A DNA stretch of 64,000 bases from an uncultured Muribaculaceae bacterium (GTDB lineage: Bacteria > Bacteroidota > Bacteroidia > Bacteroidales > Muribaculaceae), in NCBI GenBank assembly GCA_910577465.1, contig CAJTMM010000008.1, forward strand, positions 1 to 64,000, written 5' to 3'. This document shows, piece by piece, positions 10,396-18,673 of the stretch. The position numbers and the translations under genes are program-made. A model generated the notes under the pieces. That model searched no databases, was not told the origin of the DNA, and was given only the letters and a program-made list of their open reading frames with translations. Within the stretch, counting starts at the first letter, position 1. Each line of letters opens with the position of its first letter.

Positions 10396-10477
10396 TTTTT
10401 CGGTCGTTTTCTTCAATCTCATCGGTCACGTAGTCCGCTACGCACCCTTTTCATATTGAAAAAATCACCTCGGAAAA
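10396..10477. repeat. Intergenic palindromic element (imperfect inverted repeat with central hairpin)
   Basis: This lies in the 380-base gap between the divergent LptD-like gene and ilvE. An imperfect 22-23 base inverted repeat (10396-10417 against 10455-10477) flanks a central hairpin CGTAG-TCCG-CTACG (10429-10442). The core resembles palindromic intergenic repeats I associate with Bacteroidales genomes (from memory, not checked). The rest of the gap is AT-rich and shows only a weak -7-like TACATTTG (10302-10309) without a good -33 element. Confidence 0.45.
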
Positions 10478-10542
10478 TCTTCAAAAATGTGAATAAATAA
10501 AAAGTTTAAATGAGTTCAAAATTGTAATCAAATATTCAAGAT

Positions 10543-11574
10543 ATGACAGAGGAATTGAATTTGGATTGGGCAAATCTGCCGTTTGGCTATGTGCGTACGG
10601 ATTATAATGTGCGCTGTTCGTATAGGGATGGCAAGTGGGGCGACGTAGAGGTGTCGACCTCGGAGACGGTGAATATGCATATCGCCGCCACGGCATTGCA
10701 TTACGGTCAGGAGATCTTTGAGGGATTGAAGGCATTCCGTGGAAAGGATGGCAAAATCCGGGTGTTCAGAATGCGCGAGAATGCCAAGCGCATACGTGAG
10801 TCGGCTCTCGGACTGAAGATGCAGCCTGTGCCTGAGGACCTTTTCTGCGAGATGGTGGAGAAGGTGGTGAAACTCAATGCCCGCTTCGTGCCCCCTTACG
10901 GTAGTGGCGCGTCGCTGTACATCCGTCCGCTCGAGATAGGAATGAGCGCGAGTGTAGGTGTGCGCACGTCGACTGAGTATCTGTTTCTGATATTGGTGAG
11001 TCCGGTGGGTCCGTATTTCAAAGGCGGTTTCCGTCCAACGAACATCTGTATAATGCGTGAATATGACCGTGTGGCTCCGAAGGGAACCGGTCGCTGGAAG
11101 GTGGGTGGCAATTACGCCGCGAGTCTCGGGGCGGGCGAACGTGCGCATGAACTCGGTTACTCAGCCGTGCTTTACCTCGACCCGAAAGAGAAGAAGTATC
11201 TCGACGAGTGCGGTCCTGCCAACTTCTTCGCCATAAAGGATGGCAAGTATATAACTCCCGCGTCGGATTCGATATTGCCTTCAATCACCAATATGAGTCT
11301 TCAGCAGATAGCCAAGGATATGGGAATGGAGGTGGAGAGCCGCCATATCACGGTGGATGAGCTTGCAGAGGTGCAGGAAGCTGCCGCGTGCGGTACAGCG
11401 GCGGTGGCATCGCCCGTGGGTGAAATCGATGATCTGGATACCGGCGTGAAGTATGTGGTTGCCAAGGATGGCAAGCCCGGTCCCGTGACCACCCAGCTGT
11501 ACAATACTCTCCGTGCCATACAGTATGGTGAGATGGAGGATGTGCATGGCTGGAACACCATAATCGAAGAATGA
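10543..11574 (+). CDS. ilvE: Branched-chain amino-acid aminotransferase
   Basis: A 343-residue class IV PLP aminotransferase. It makes leucine, isoleucine and valine from their keto acids with glutamate as amino donor, or reverses this. The sequence begins with a typical BCAT2-type N-terminus (LPFGYVRTDYNV). It has the YGQEIFEGLKAFR segment at about residues 54-66 and the PLP lysine in RWKVGGNYAASL (Lys186). Near the C-terminus, EVQEAAACGTAAVASPVG is the family signature around the phosphate cup. Length is usual for the eukaryote-like BCAT group found in Bacteroidetes. It is followed after 16 bases by an HD-domain gene and probably shares its transcript. Confidence 0.93.
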   Translation: MTEELNLDWANLPFGYVRTDYNVRCSYRDGKWGDVEVSTSETVNMHIAATALHYGQEIFEGLKAFRGKDGKIRVFRMRENAKRIRESALGLKMQPVPEDLFCEMVEKVVKLNARFVPPYGSGASLYIRPLEIGMSASVGVRTSTEYLFLILVSPVGPYFKGGFRPTNICIMREYDRVAPKGTGRWKVGGNYAASLGAGERAHELGYSAVLYLDPKEKKYLDECGPANFFAIKDGKYITPASDSILPSITNMSLQQIAKDMGMEVESRHITVDELAEVQEAAACGTAAVASPVGEIDDLDTGVKYVVAKDGKPGPVTTQLYNTLRAIQYGEMEDVHGWNTIIEE

Positions 11575-11590
11575 TATTTGCGTCCCGAAA

Positions 11591-12133
11591 ATGGATTATC
11601 AACATATCATAGATAAGTATTATCCCGCAGGCAGTGTCTTGCGGGATATTTATTTGAAGCATTGCCGGGCGGTGGCTGCCGAAGCGCTGGAGATATCGCA
11701 CAGGTGCGGTCTGGAACTTGCCGATGATGAGGTGGAAGCTGCCGCGATGCTGCATGACATAGGGATTTATGCTACGGATGCCCCGGGGATAGAGTGCCAT
11801 GGCAGCGAGCCGTATATACGCCACGGGGTAATAGGGGCGGCATTGTTGCGCCGCGAGGGTGCCGGTGAGACGGTGGCTCGTGTGGCGGAGCGTCATACCG
11901 GTGCCGGTATTACTGCAGCGGAGGTGGTGGAGCAGGAGTTGCCGTTGCCAGTGGCGGATTATGTGCCTGAGACGCTGCTCGAGCGGTTGATATGCTATGC
12001 CGATAAGTTCTATTCCAAGAGCGGTGACATGAAGCGTAAGCCGTTGGAGCGGGTGCGGAGGTCGCTGGCGCGTTTCGGTGCTGATACGTTGTGCCGATTC
12101 GATGCGATGAGTGCCGAATTCGGCGGTTGTTGA
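11591..12133 (+). CDS. HD-domain phosphohydrolase
   Basis: A 180-residue protein with the HD signature: EISHRCGLELADDEVEAAAMLHDIGIYATD holds the paired metal ligands (HD of LHDIG, about residues 55-59). More His/Asp residues occur in ECHGSEPYIRHG and ERHTGAGI. It resembles small HDIG-family metal-dependent phosphohydrolases of Bacteroidetes whose substrate is undefined. It lies 16 bases after ilvE and ends six bases before the convergent amidase gene. Confidence 0.8.
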   Translation: MDYQHIIDKYYPAGSVLRDIYLKHCRAVAAEALEISHRCGLELADDEVEAAAMLHDIGIYATDAPGIECHGSEPYIRHGVIGAALLRREGAGETVARVAERHTGAGITAAEVVEQELPLPVADYVPETLLERLICYADKFYSKSGDMKRKPLERVRRSLARFGADTLCRFDAMSAEFGGC

Positions 12134-12139
12134 CAGGCG

Positions 12140-12541
12140 TTAAGGGATTTCGTCGCGAACGTTGAAGCAAGGACATGCCTTGGCGGCGTATTCGTTGTGT
12201 CCGTGGACGGTGGCTTCCGGGTAAAGGTCGCGCAGGTGCCGGATGAAACGTTGCAAGGCGGTGCGTTGTGCCGGGGTGCGGGTATCTGCCGGACTCATGG
12301 ATGCGTCGCAACCCCCTACGTAGCATACTCCGATAGAATTGGCATTGTGCCCCTTGCAGTGCGCTCCCGCCAAGGTGATGTCCCTCCCTTTCATCACGGT
12401 GCCGTCAAGTGCAATTACAAAATGATAGCCGATGCCGTTGAATCCTCTGGCGCGATGCCATCGGTCGATTTCCCCAATACTCACGTTGCGTCCTGCCGGT
12501 GTGGCGGTGCAGTGGATTATTATTTCATTGATTTTTCTCAT
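12140..12541 (-). CDS. N-acetylmuramoyl-L-alanine amidase (Amidase_2 / T7-lysozyme-like)
   Basis: A compact 133-residue amidase with no signal peptide. IIIHCTATPAG (zinc His10), GIGYHFVIALDGTVMKGRD, LAGAHCKGHNANSIGVCYVGG and the C-terminal HGHNEYAAKACPCFNV (His plus Cys/Asp ligand region) are the usual features. It would cleave the amide bond between muramic acid and L-alanine of peptidoglycan. The small, unsecreted form resembles phage endolysins and the stand-alone copies common in Bacteroidetes genomes. No phage genes flank it, so I read it as domesticated. A CAAAGTTA at 12549-12556 (minus-strand TAACTTTG) is a possible -7 element. Confidence 0.88.
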   Translation of the reverse strand: MRKINEIIIHCTATPAGRNVSIGEIDRWHRARGFNGIGYHFVIALDGTVMKGRDITLAGAHCKGHNANSIGVCYVGGCDASMSPADTRTPAQRTALQRFIRHLRDLYPEATVHGHNEYAAKACPCFNVRDEIP

Positions 12542-12610
12542 AATGGTGCAAAGTTACAACCGACACCATGGGGTGTCCATGCGAATTTGCACTTTTGATG
12601 ATAATTTTTT

Positions 12611-13606
12611 TCAGGGTAGCAGTTCGGGGAAACGGGAGGTGCGTGTGATACGGTAAGTGGAGTCGGCAGGTTGTACGAACATGGCAGCGGCGGCGGGGGT
12701 GCGTTCAATCATGTCGACGGCTTGGTCGAGCGGCATTGCCATGCATGCGGTGGCAAGGGCATCGGCAAGCATGGCTGACGGAGCTACGACGGTGGCGCTG
12801 AGGATATGCGGGTGTGCCGGCCGGCCGGTAACGGGGTCGATAGTGTGCCATACCTTGCCATGCTCCTCTTGCCGGAAATTGCGGTAATTGCCTGATGTGG
12901 CGACTCCGACATCGGTAATGGCTATTACCGCCATGCGGCTGTGAATCACTGAGGTGTCGCTTTCTATAGGAGCGTCGACCATGACATGCCATCTGTCGCC
13001 ACGCGGATTTGCGCCCGACACAGCCATTTCGCCGCCTATCTCGACCATATAGTCGGTACAGCCGTTGCGCCGTAGCATCTCGCCGATGAGGTCGCATCCG
13101 TAGCCTTTGGTTATGGCACTGAAATTGAACTCGGTGTGCGGAGTCGGGCGTACAATAGTGTCGGCAATAATATGGCAACGGTCTATGCCTACGAGGGTGA
13201 GGGCGGAGTCGATCATGGCATCGGTAGGGGGTATGCCGGTGTTGCGGTAGCCGAATCCCCAGAGGTTGACGAGCGGGGCTACGGTGGGGTCGAATGCGCC
13301 ATGGCTCAGTTTGTTGACCTCTTTTGATGCAAGAAATATGCGTCGGAAGAGGGTGTCGGTGGATACAGACACCCCATTGTTGATGCGCGACACTGTCGAT
13401 GAATCGGTAAATGGCGATAACGACATCTCGACCTGCCGCATCACGTGGATTATGGAGTCGTCGAGCGGTCGGTGGCTCCTGTATGTTATATGATAGGTGG
13501 TCGCCCATACGGAGCCTTCGCATTTTTGGTACGGTGCGTTGCCGAATCCGGAGCATGCGGTGGTTATGAGCGTGAACAGCGGCAGTAAGGAGTGGTGTAA
13601 TCTCAT
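12611..13606 (-). CDS. apbE: ApbE-family FAD:protein FMN transferase, lipoprotein
   Basis: A 331-residue lipoprotein (signal LPLFTLITTACSG, lipid-modified Cys18). ApbE transfers FMN from FAD to threonine residues of flavoproteins such as the NqrB/NqrC and RnfD/RnfG subunits, acting outside the cytoplasmic membrane. Typical segments are QVEMSLSPFTDSSTVSRIN, GAFDPTVAPLVNLWGFG, FSAITKGYGCDLI (the KGxxxD motif), GVATSGNYRNF, HTIDPVTGRPA and LADALATACM. It is 19 bases downstream of the HAD phosphatase gene on the same strand and may share its transcript. No target flavoprotein is encoded nearby. Confidence 0.92.
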   Translation of the reverse strand: MRLHHSLLPLFTLITTACSGFGNAPYQKCEGSVWATTYHITYRSHRPLDDSIIHVMRQVEMSLSPFTDSSTVSRINNGVSVSTDTLFRRIFLASKEVNKLSHGAFDPTVAPLVNLWGFGYRNTGIPPTDAMIDSALTLVGIDRCHIIADTIVRPTPHTEFNFSAITKGYGCDLIGEMLRRNGCTDYMVEIGGEMAVSGANPRGDRWHVMVDAPIESDTSVIHSRMAVIAITDVGVATSGNYRNFRQEEHGKVWHTIDPVTGRPAHPHILSATVVAPSAMLADALATACMAMPLDQAVDMIERTPAAAAMFVQPADSTYRITRTSRFPELLP

Positions 13607-13625
13607 GGTCGGGGGAGAGTATGGG

Positions 13626-14285
13626 TTATTGTTCGAAAATGACGCGGCTTATCAGCTCGGGCATGGAGTCGATGATGTATGATGCGCCTGCGTTGATGAG
13701 GTCGCGTCGTGATGAGTTGCCGTAGGTGACACCGACGGTGCGGCATCCGGCACTACGTCCCATGGCAATGTCGACCGGCATGTCACCGACCACTATGGTG
13801 TCGTCGGGGTATTGACCGAGTTTGGTGAGAGTGATGAGTACGGGTTCCGGGTCGGGTTTGGCGTGTGTCACATCGTCGGCACCGATGATAAGGTCGAAAT
13901 AACGTGTTATGCCGTCGGCATTGCAAAAGTCTATCAGAGAGTCGTTGGAACGCGATGATGCTACGGACATGTGTATGCCGAGCGATGCCAATTGATGCAG
14001 CGTATCTTGTACTCCGGGGTATAACTCGGGTATGAACAGTTGCTTATTGGCATAAAAGATTCGGCGATAGGTGTCGACGCAATTGTCGATTTCGGATTCA
14101 GTGAAATCGGGATATAACTGGCGGAATCCTTCCCTCAAAGGTACACCTATCGTTGCCTGATACTCCGCGTCGGAACGCTCCGGAATGCCCAGTTCGTCGA
14201 TGGTCATACGGTAGGTGGTGAGGATGGTGGCTGTAGTGTCGGCTAAAGTTCCGTCAAAATCAAATATAATCAGTTTCGGTTTCAT
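13626..14285 (-). CDS. HAD-family phosphatase (phosphoglycolate phosphatase / PpaX-like)
   Basis: 219 residues with the HAD motifs in order: motif I DFDGTLAD at residues 8-15 (nucleophile Asp8), motif II VASSRSND, motif III lysine region HAKPDPEP, and motif IV VVGDMPVDIAMG. The helical cap between motifs I and II (about residues 18-90) places it with beta-phosphoglucomutase/phosphoglycolate-phosphatase-like enzymes. Substrate cannot be told from sequence. It is first in a two-gene minus-strand unit with apbE. A minus-strand TAACTTTG (plus 14343-14350) lies upstream as a possible -7 element. Confidence 0.87.
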   Translation of the reverse strand: MKPKLIIFDFDGTLADTTATILTTYRMTIDELGIPERSDAEYQATIGVPLREGFRQLYPDFTESEIDNCVDTYRRIFYANKQLFIPELYPGVQDTLHQLASLGIHMSVASSRSNDSLIDFCNADGITRYFDLIIGADDVTHAKPDPEPVLITLTKLGQYPDDTIVVGDMPVDIAMGRSAGCRTVGVTYGNSSRRDLINAGASYIIDSMPELISRVIFEQ

Positions 14286-14475
14286 ATTATTTTCAATAAG
14301 GCTTATTGCCTATCCCAGGCATGTTTTTCAGAAATCAGGTAGCAAAGTTAAGGTAAAAAAATGGTTTATGAACATAGAATACCGGATGTGGCTTACGGAA
14401 AATTTGTCAAATAGACTACCGAACACCAGTATTGTCGACATCAGATTCAATCTTGCTGAAAAGTGGGATAATGCG

Positions 14476-14506
14476 TTGATGTGTCGGATTTTTTGAAGTA
14501 TCTTTG
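14476..14506 (+). promoter_or_regulatory. Promoter of the KilA-N fragment
   Basis: TTG (14476-14478), 20 bases, TATCTTTG (14499-14506). It lies just ahead of the first KilA-N start at 14533, so the truncated reading frame may still be transcribed. Confidence 0.6.
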
Positions 14507-14532
14507 TTTTGAAAACAAACGCTTATTTCCAA

Positions 14533-14846
14533 ATGGCAAAAATAACCGTAAAAGATACCGAAGTTAATGTTGTAAAAGTAAACGGAGAGGATTACATTTG
14601 TCTCACCGATATGTTGCGTGCCAAAGATGGGGACTTCTTCATCACGGATTGGCTGCGTAACCGTAACACGCTTGAGTTTATCGGTATTTGGGAGAAAGTG
14701 TATAATCCGGATTTTAATTATGGCGAATTCGCCACAATTAGAAATCAGTCCGGTCTCAACAGTTTCAAGATAAGCGTCAAGGAATTTGTGGCACGAACAA
14801 ACGCCATATCACTTCAATCCAAAGCAGGACGATATGGTGGCACATA
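14533..14846 (+). pseudogene. KilA-N domain protein, truncated fragment 1
   Basis: Begins at ATG 14533. The protein reads as a normal KilA-N/ORF6N-type DNA-binding domain protein: VNGEDYICLTDMLR, FFITDWLRNRNTLEFIGIWEKVYNPDF, then SKAGRYGGTY, the point where intact homologues continue with AHKDIAFEF. Here the family sequence stops abruptly at Tyr (about 14846). The open frame runs on to 14913 only as unrelated residues. At the breakpoint the DNA switches, in another frame, to the middle of a second KilA-N copy. The gene is therefore a recombinant stump rather than a complete gene. Confidence 0.75.
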
Positions 14847-14970
14847 CTTGGGACATGGGGACTTATCCACAATCCCAATTTCAAAGTGGTCGAATTTGAC
14901 CACTTTAGAATGAGTGCAGGTTTGCTATCTTTTGTATTGAGTGCTTCGGAATGGATTGAGAGAATCAATT
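14847..14970 (+). pseudogene. KilA-N domain fragment 2 (same strand, shifted frame)
   Basis: In a frame different from fragment 1, the DNA encodes LGTWGLIHNPNFKVVEFDHF and then MSAGLLSFVLSASEWIERI. This lines up with the LEFIGIWEKVYNPDF...SFKISVKEFVART part of fragment 1. It is a piece of a second, diverged KilA-N gene joined directly to the first. There is no start codon and no complete domain. Confidence 0.6.
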
Positions 14971-15120
14971 TTTTAGTGCTGTCCGCTCAATCCATGTCTT
15001 TGTGGAAAGGACAAAATTATTGCTGACGGCTGTATTTTTAATTATACCGAATTCGGTACAATTAAAATCCGGGTTATATAGCATCTCCCATACACCGAGG
15101 TATTTCCTCGCCAGAATAAA
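14965..15120 (-). pseudogene. KilA-N domain fragment 3 (opposite strand)
   Basis: On the minus strand the frame YLGVWEMLYNPDFN, TEFGIIKNTA, NNFVLSTKTWIERTALKN then TGA (14965-14967) matches the same middle part of the KilA-N protein a third time. Fragments 2 and 3 meet tail to tail: the codons for W-I-E form the inverted pair TGGATTGAG (14952-14960) and CTCAATCCA (14986-14994). This is consistent with an inversion or with recombination between oppositely oriented copies. Confidence 0.6.
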
Positions 15121-15140
15121 ATAATTGGATTACGAATATT

Positions 15141-15166
15141 TCAAACCACAAAATGATGTGGTTTGA
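15141..15166. repeat. Perfect 10-bp inverted repeat (hairpin) beside the KilA-N remnants
   Basis: TCAAACCACA (15141-15150), six-base loop, TGTGGTTTGA (15157-15166). There is no T-tract, so a terminator is unlikely. It could be an operator, or a recombination or element end at the edge of the KilA-N debris. Confidence 0.5.
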
Positions 15167-15300
15167 TAGCTATGGTGCAAAAGGGGAGCGAAATGGGATA
15201 TTGCCTGCGGGCGATGGATGCGATTTCTTTTCATCGGATATAAATATATTTGTTATATTTGTGTGTTATAACATGTACGAAATATTAAATACGAGATATA

Positions 15301-15857
15301 TGAAGAAATCTTATTTGTTTTTAGCCGATGGATTTGAAGAGGTGGAAGCCCTCGCTACAGTGGATGTGCTGCGTCGTGCCGAAATGGATGTGACGACAGT
15401 GTCAATCAATGCTACCCGTGAGGTTACAGGCGCCCATGGCGTGAGTGTGAATGCCGACTGCGTGATATCGGACATGAAACTTACCGCCGATACCGAATGG
15501 TTGATATGCCCGGGTGGTATGCCGGGAGCGTCCAATCTTGCCGCTTGCGAACCGTTGACCGCTATGTTGCGCGAGCATTATGCGCGCGGTGGTCGTGTGG
15601 CTGCAATCTGTGCTTCGCCGGCTGTGGTGCTCGCACCTCTCGGCATACTCGACGAACGTCCTGCCACGTGCTATCCCGGCTTTGAGTCCATAGCTGCCGG
15701 AGTGGATATGACAGGGAAGGATGTCGTGGCACTTGATACGTTGGTTACTGCCAATGGTCCTGCCAACACTTTGCCGTTTGCATTTGCCATAGTGTCAGTG
15801 AGCAAAGGCACTCAGGTGGCATCGGATGTGGCTGCCGGGATGCTTTACGGAAAGTGA
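15301..15857 (+). CDS. DJ-1/PfpI family protein (putative deglycase/stress protein)
   Basis: I place the start at ATG 15301 (MKKSYLFLADGFEE), because all family similarity begins there; a longer frame opens upstream but covers a promoter-like region (TATATTTG at 15254-15261). The 185-residue protein has the DJ-1 signature: Glu14 in DGFEEVEA and the nucleophile-elbow cysteine in AAICASPAVVLAPLG (Cys104). DJ-1 proteins protect against oxidative and carbonyl stress; the bacterial activity (glyoxalase or deglycase) is debated. It stands alone on its transcript and is followed by a 437-base gap holding the topA promoter repeats. Confidence 0.88.
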
Positions 15858-16017
15858 CAGTGAGATTAATGTTAAAAATACGGGATGGTGTGTAATTGCT
15901 AAAGATATAATCTTTAGTAAGGTGCGTGTGTGTTAATTTTATTTGAGCGTGGCGGATTAAATGGATTTCTTTTCCTACTTTTGATGCCGTTTTAAGTGTT
16001 GACGCACATTCTGCAAT

Positions 16018-16217
16018 GCTCAAATAGAAATTTGGCACTGCGCCCGCTTGGTCGTATTTTTGAATGCGTCTAAAATACTCTCGCTCGGTAATGCTCAAAT
16101 AAAAATTTGGCACTGCGCTCGCTTGGTCGTATTTTTGACTGCGTCTAAAATACTCTCGTTCGGCAGTGCTCAAATAAAAATTTGGCACTGCACTCACTTA
16201 TTCGTATTTTTGTCGCC
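16018..16217 (+). repeat. Three tandem 75-bp repeats upstream of topA
   Basis: Two full units begin at 16018 and 16093 and a third, partial one at 16168. Each opens with GCTCAAATA and contains TTTGGCACTGC, CTTGGTCGTATTTTTG and TCTAAAATACTCTC. Spacing is exactly 75 bases and the units differ at few positions. Each contains a full Bacteroidetes promoter (next entry). The preceding stretch 15858-16017 shows nothing else I recognise. Confidence 0.85.
16031..16212 (+). promoter_or_regulatory. Triplicated promoters in front of topA
   Basis: The same promoter appears in each repeat: TTTG at 16031, 16106 and 16181, a 20-base spacer, then TATTTTTG at 16055, 16130 and 16205. The last copy would start transcription near 16220, about 75 bases before the topA ATG. 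All three point toward topA. Confidence 0.65.
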
Positions 16218-16295
16218 AATTTGTGTTAGTCACATATAATAATGTGAACTGACCTGCTAAATAAAAGAAACTGATTCAAACACTATATTGCAGCC

Positions 16296-18638
16296 ATGAT
16301 AAAAAATCTTGTCATAGTGGAGTCGCCTGCCAAGGCTAAAACCATAGAAAAATTTTTAGGCAAGGACTACAAGGTGATGTCGAGCTACGGCCATATACGC
16401 GATTTGCGTAAGAAGGATTTCAGCATAGACAAGGACCATGCGTTCGAACCGGAATATGAGATACCCGCCGATAAGCAGGAGCTTGTGAAGAGTCTGAAGA
16501 AGGCGGCTAAGGAGGCACAGATGGTGTGGCTTGCATCTGATGAGGACCGCGAGGGAGAGGCTATAGCATGGCACCTTTATGAAGTGCTGGGACTTAATGC
16601 CGAAACGACGCGGCGCATAGTGTTTCATGAGATAACCAAGGATGCGATACTCAATGCCATAGCCAATCCCCGCGGGATAGATATAAACCGTGTGGATGCG
16701 CAACAGGCACGCCGCGTGCTGGACCGTATAGTGGGTTTTGAGCTGTCGCCGGTGCTGTGGAAGAAAATCAAGCCGGCGTTGTCGGCAGGTCGTGTCCAGT
16801 CGGTTGCCGTGCGCCTTATAGTGGAACGTGAGAATGAGATAAAGAATTTCGTTGCCGAGCCGTATTTCCGTGTCACCGCACAGTTCTCCGACGCGCAACG
16901 CCATCAACCCATACGTGCGGAATTGTCGAAACGACTGCCGGATGAGACTGCGGCACGAGCGTTTCTGGAGGATTGCAAGAATGCCGGATATAAGGTGACC
17001 GATGTGAGCGTGAAGCCGCTCAAGAAGTCGCCCGCAGCCCCCTTTACCACCTCCACGCTACAACAAGAAGCAGCCCGCAAGCTCGGTTTTACCGTGTCAC
17101 AGACCATGATGGTGGCACAACGTCTTTATGAAGCCGGTCACATAACATATATGCGTACGGACTCGCTCAATCTGTCGTCGCTGGCAATATCCACGATATC
17201 GGCAGAGATAAAATCGACTTTGGGCGAAGATTATCTGAAAGTGCGGCATTACCATACCCGCTCAAAAGGAGCGCAGGAGGCACACGAGGCCATACGTCCG
17301 ACATATATATCCAATCATGATATAGACGGAACCCAGCAGGAGCGCAGACTTTACGCGCTGATATGGAAACGTACGATAGCGTCGCAGATGGCCGATGCGG
17401 AGATAGAAAAGACAACTGTGGAAATCACTCCGAGCACCCGTAGCGAACATTTCACGGCTACAGGGGAGGTAGTGCGTTTCGACGGCTTCCTGCGAGTGTA
17501 CAGCGAGAGCCGCGATGATGCCCCGCAGGATGATGCCGACATGTCCGTGCTCCCCCCGGTAGAGCGCGGCCAGATGCTCGATGCCGACGAAATAGTGGCT
17601 ACGGAGCGTTACACACAGCATCCTCCGCGATATACCGAAGCATCGTTGGTGAAAAAGATGGAGGAGCTGGGCATAGGACGTCCGTCGACCTATGCTCCTA
17701 CAATATCCACTATCCAGCAGCGTGAATATGTGGAGAAGGGTGACCGTCCGGGTGAGAAACGTGAGTTTGTAACTTTGCGGTTGGCTGACCATAGATTGAC
17801 CACCGACAGCGCGTCAATGACCGTGGGCGCCGACAAAGGCAAACTCGTGCCTACTGATATAGGAGTGGTGGTCAATGACTTCCTTACTGAATATTTCCCC
17901 AATGTACTTGACTATAATTTCACCGCTGATCTGGAAGAACGCTTTGACCTGGTTGCCGAAGGCAAGGCTGCATGGCAGAAAGAGATAGGCGATTTCTATG
18001 ATGTGTTCCATCCCGAAGTGGAGAAAGCCAACGGCATGAGACTCGAACACAAAGTGGGCGAGCGTCTGTTGGGTACACATCCCGAGAGCGGCAAGCCGGT
18101 GTCGGTGAAAATAGGCCGTTTCGGACCGGTGGTTCAGATAGGCGACAGCGGAGATGAAGAGAAACCTCAGTTTGCGTCGTTGCGCAAGGAGCAGTCGGTA
18201 TTTGACATCACACTGGAGGAGGCTTTGAAATTGTTTGAACTACCGCGTACACTCGGCAAATATGAGGATGCCGAGGTGACGGTTGCCGTGGGACGGTTCG
18301 GACCGTATGTGCGCCATGCCGGCAAATTCGTGTCGATACCCAAGGCGTTGAACCCCCTGTCGATAACTCTCGAAGAGGCCGTGGAACTTATAAACAAGAA
18401 GCGGGAAGCGGATGACAAGAAGGTGGTAAAGACCTTTGACGAAGATGCGGATATGCAGATATTGAACGGCCGCTACGGAGTGTATATTGCCTATAAGAAA
18501 AGCAATTACAAGATACCGAAGACCGTGGCCGACCCCTCGGCACTCACTCTCGAAGAGTGTCTTGCGATAGTACAACAGCAGGACGAGAAGCCGAAGAAGA
18601 CAACAACACGCCGTGTCGTTGCCAAGAAGAAAAAATAA
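16296..18638 (+). CDS. topA: DNA topoisomerase I (type IA)
   Basis: 780 residues. Relaxes negative supercoils by single-strand passage through a 5'-phosphotyrosine intermediate. The N-terminal TOPRIM domain shows VIVESPAKAKTIEKFLG and the acidic motif SDEDREGE (residues 81-88). The cleavage/strand-passage domain carries the catalytic tyrosine in GHITYMRTDS (Tyr285). The C-terminal third has repeated topo-C modules (IGRFGPVVQIGD, VGRFGPYVRH, NGRYGVYIAYKKSNYKIPK). It ends in a basic tail (RRVVAKKKK) and has no Cys4 zinc fingers, the usual Bacteroidetes form. Transcription probably comes from the tandem promoters just upstream. The next gene starts 35 bases downstream. Confidence 0.97.
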   Translation: MIKNLVIVESPAKAKTIEKFLGKDYKVMSSYGHIRDLRKKDFSIDKDHAFEPEYEIPADKQELVKSLKKAAKEAQMVWLASDEDREGEAIAWHLYEVLGLNAETTRRIVFHEITKDAILNAIANPRGIDINRVDAQQARRVLDRIVGFELSPVLWKKIKPALSAGRVQSVAVRLIVERENEIKNFVAEPYFRVTAQFSDAQRHQPIRAELSKRLPDETAARAFLEDCKNAGYKVTDVSVKPLKKSPAAPFTTSTLQQEAARKLGFTVSQTMMVAQRLYEAGHITYMRTDSLNLSSLAISTISAEIKSTLGEDYLKVRHYHTRSKGAQEAHEAIRPTYISNHDIDGTQQERRLYALIWKRTIASQMADAEIEKTTVEITPSTRSEHFTATGEVVRFDGFLRVYSESRDDAPQDDADMSVLPPVERGQMLDADEIVATERYTQHPPRYTEASLVKKMEELGIGRPSTYAPTISTIQQREYVEKGDRPGEKREFVTLRLADHRLTTDSASMTVGADKGKLVPTDIGVVVNDFLTEYFPNVLDYNFTADLEERFDLVAEGKAAWQKEIGDFYDVFHPEVEKANGMRLEHKVGERLLGTHPESGKPVSVKIGRFGPVVQIGDSGDEEKPQFASLRKEQSVFDITLEEALKLFELPRTLGKYEDAEVTVAVGRFGPYVRHAGKFVSIPKALNPLSITLEEAVELINKKREADDKKVVKTFDEDADMQILNGRYGVYIAYKKSNYKIPKTVADPSALTLEECLAIVQQQDEKPKKTTTRRVVAKKKK

Positions 18639-18673
18639 CAGACGTTGAACCACTGTAAAAACAGGATAATATT

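Noticed and set aside
12140..12541. Prophage indicated by the endolysin-like amidase
   Set aside because: No other phage genes are present nearby; flanking genes are housekeeping.
15745..16197. Minus-strand frame of 150 codons with a repeated 25-residue unit (AVPNFYLS...YFRR.QKYDQA)
   Set aside because: The repeat peptide is simply the reverse reading of the 75-bp promoter repeats (75 is divisible by three). The frame lacks any family similarity I know and overlaps the DJ-1 gene.
16018..16217. CRISPR-like reading of the three 75-bp repeats
   Set aside because: Units are directly contiguous with no unique spacers and there are no cas genes.
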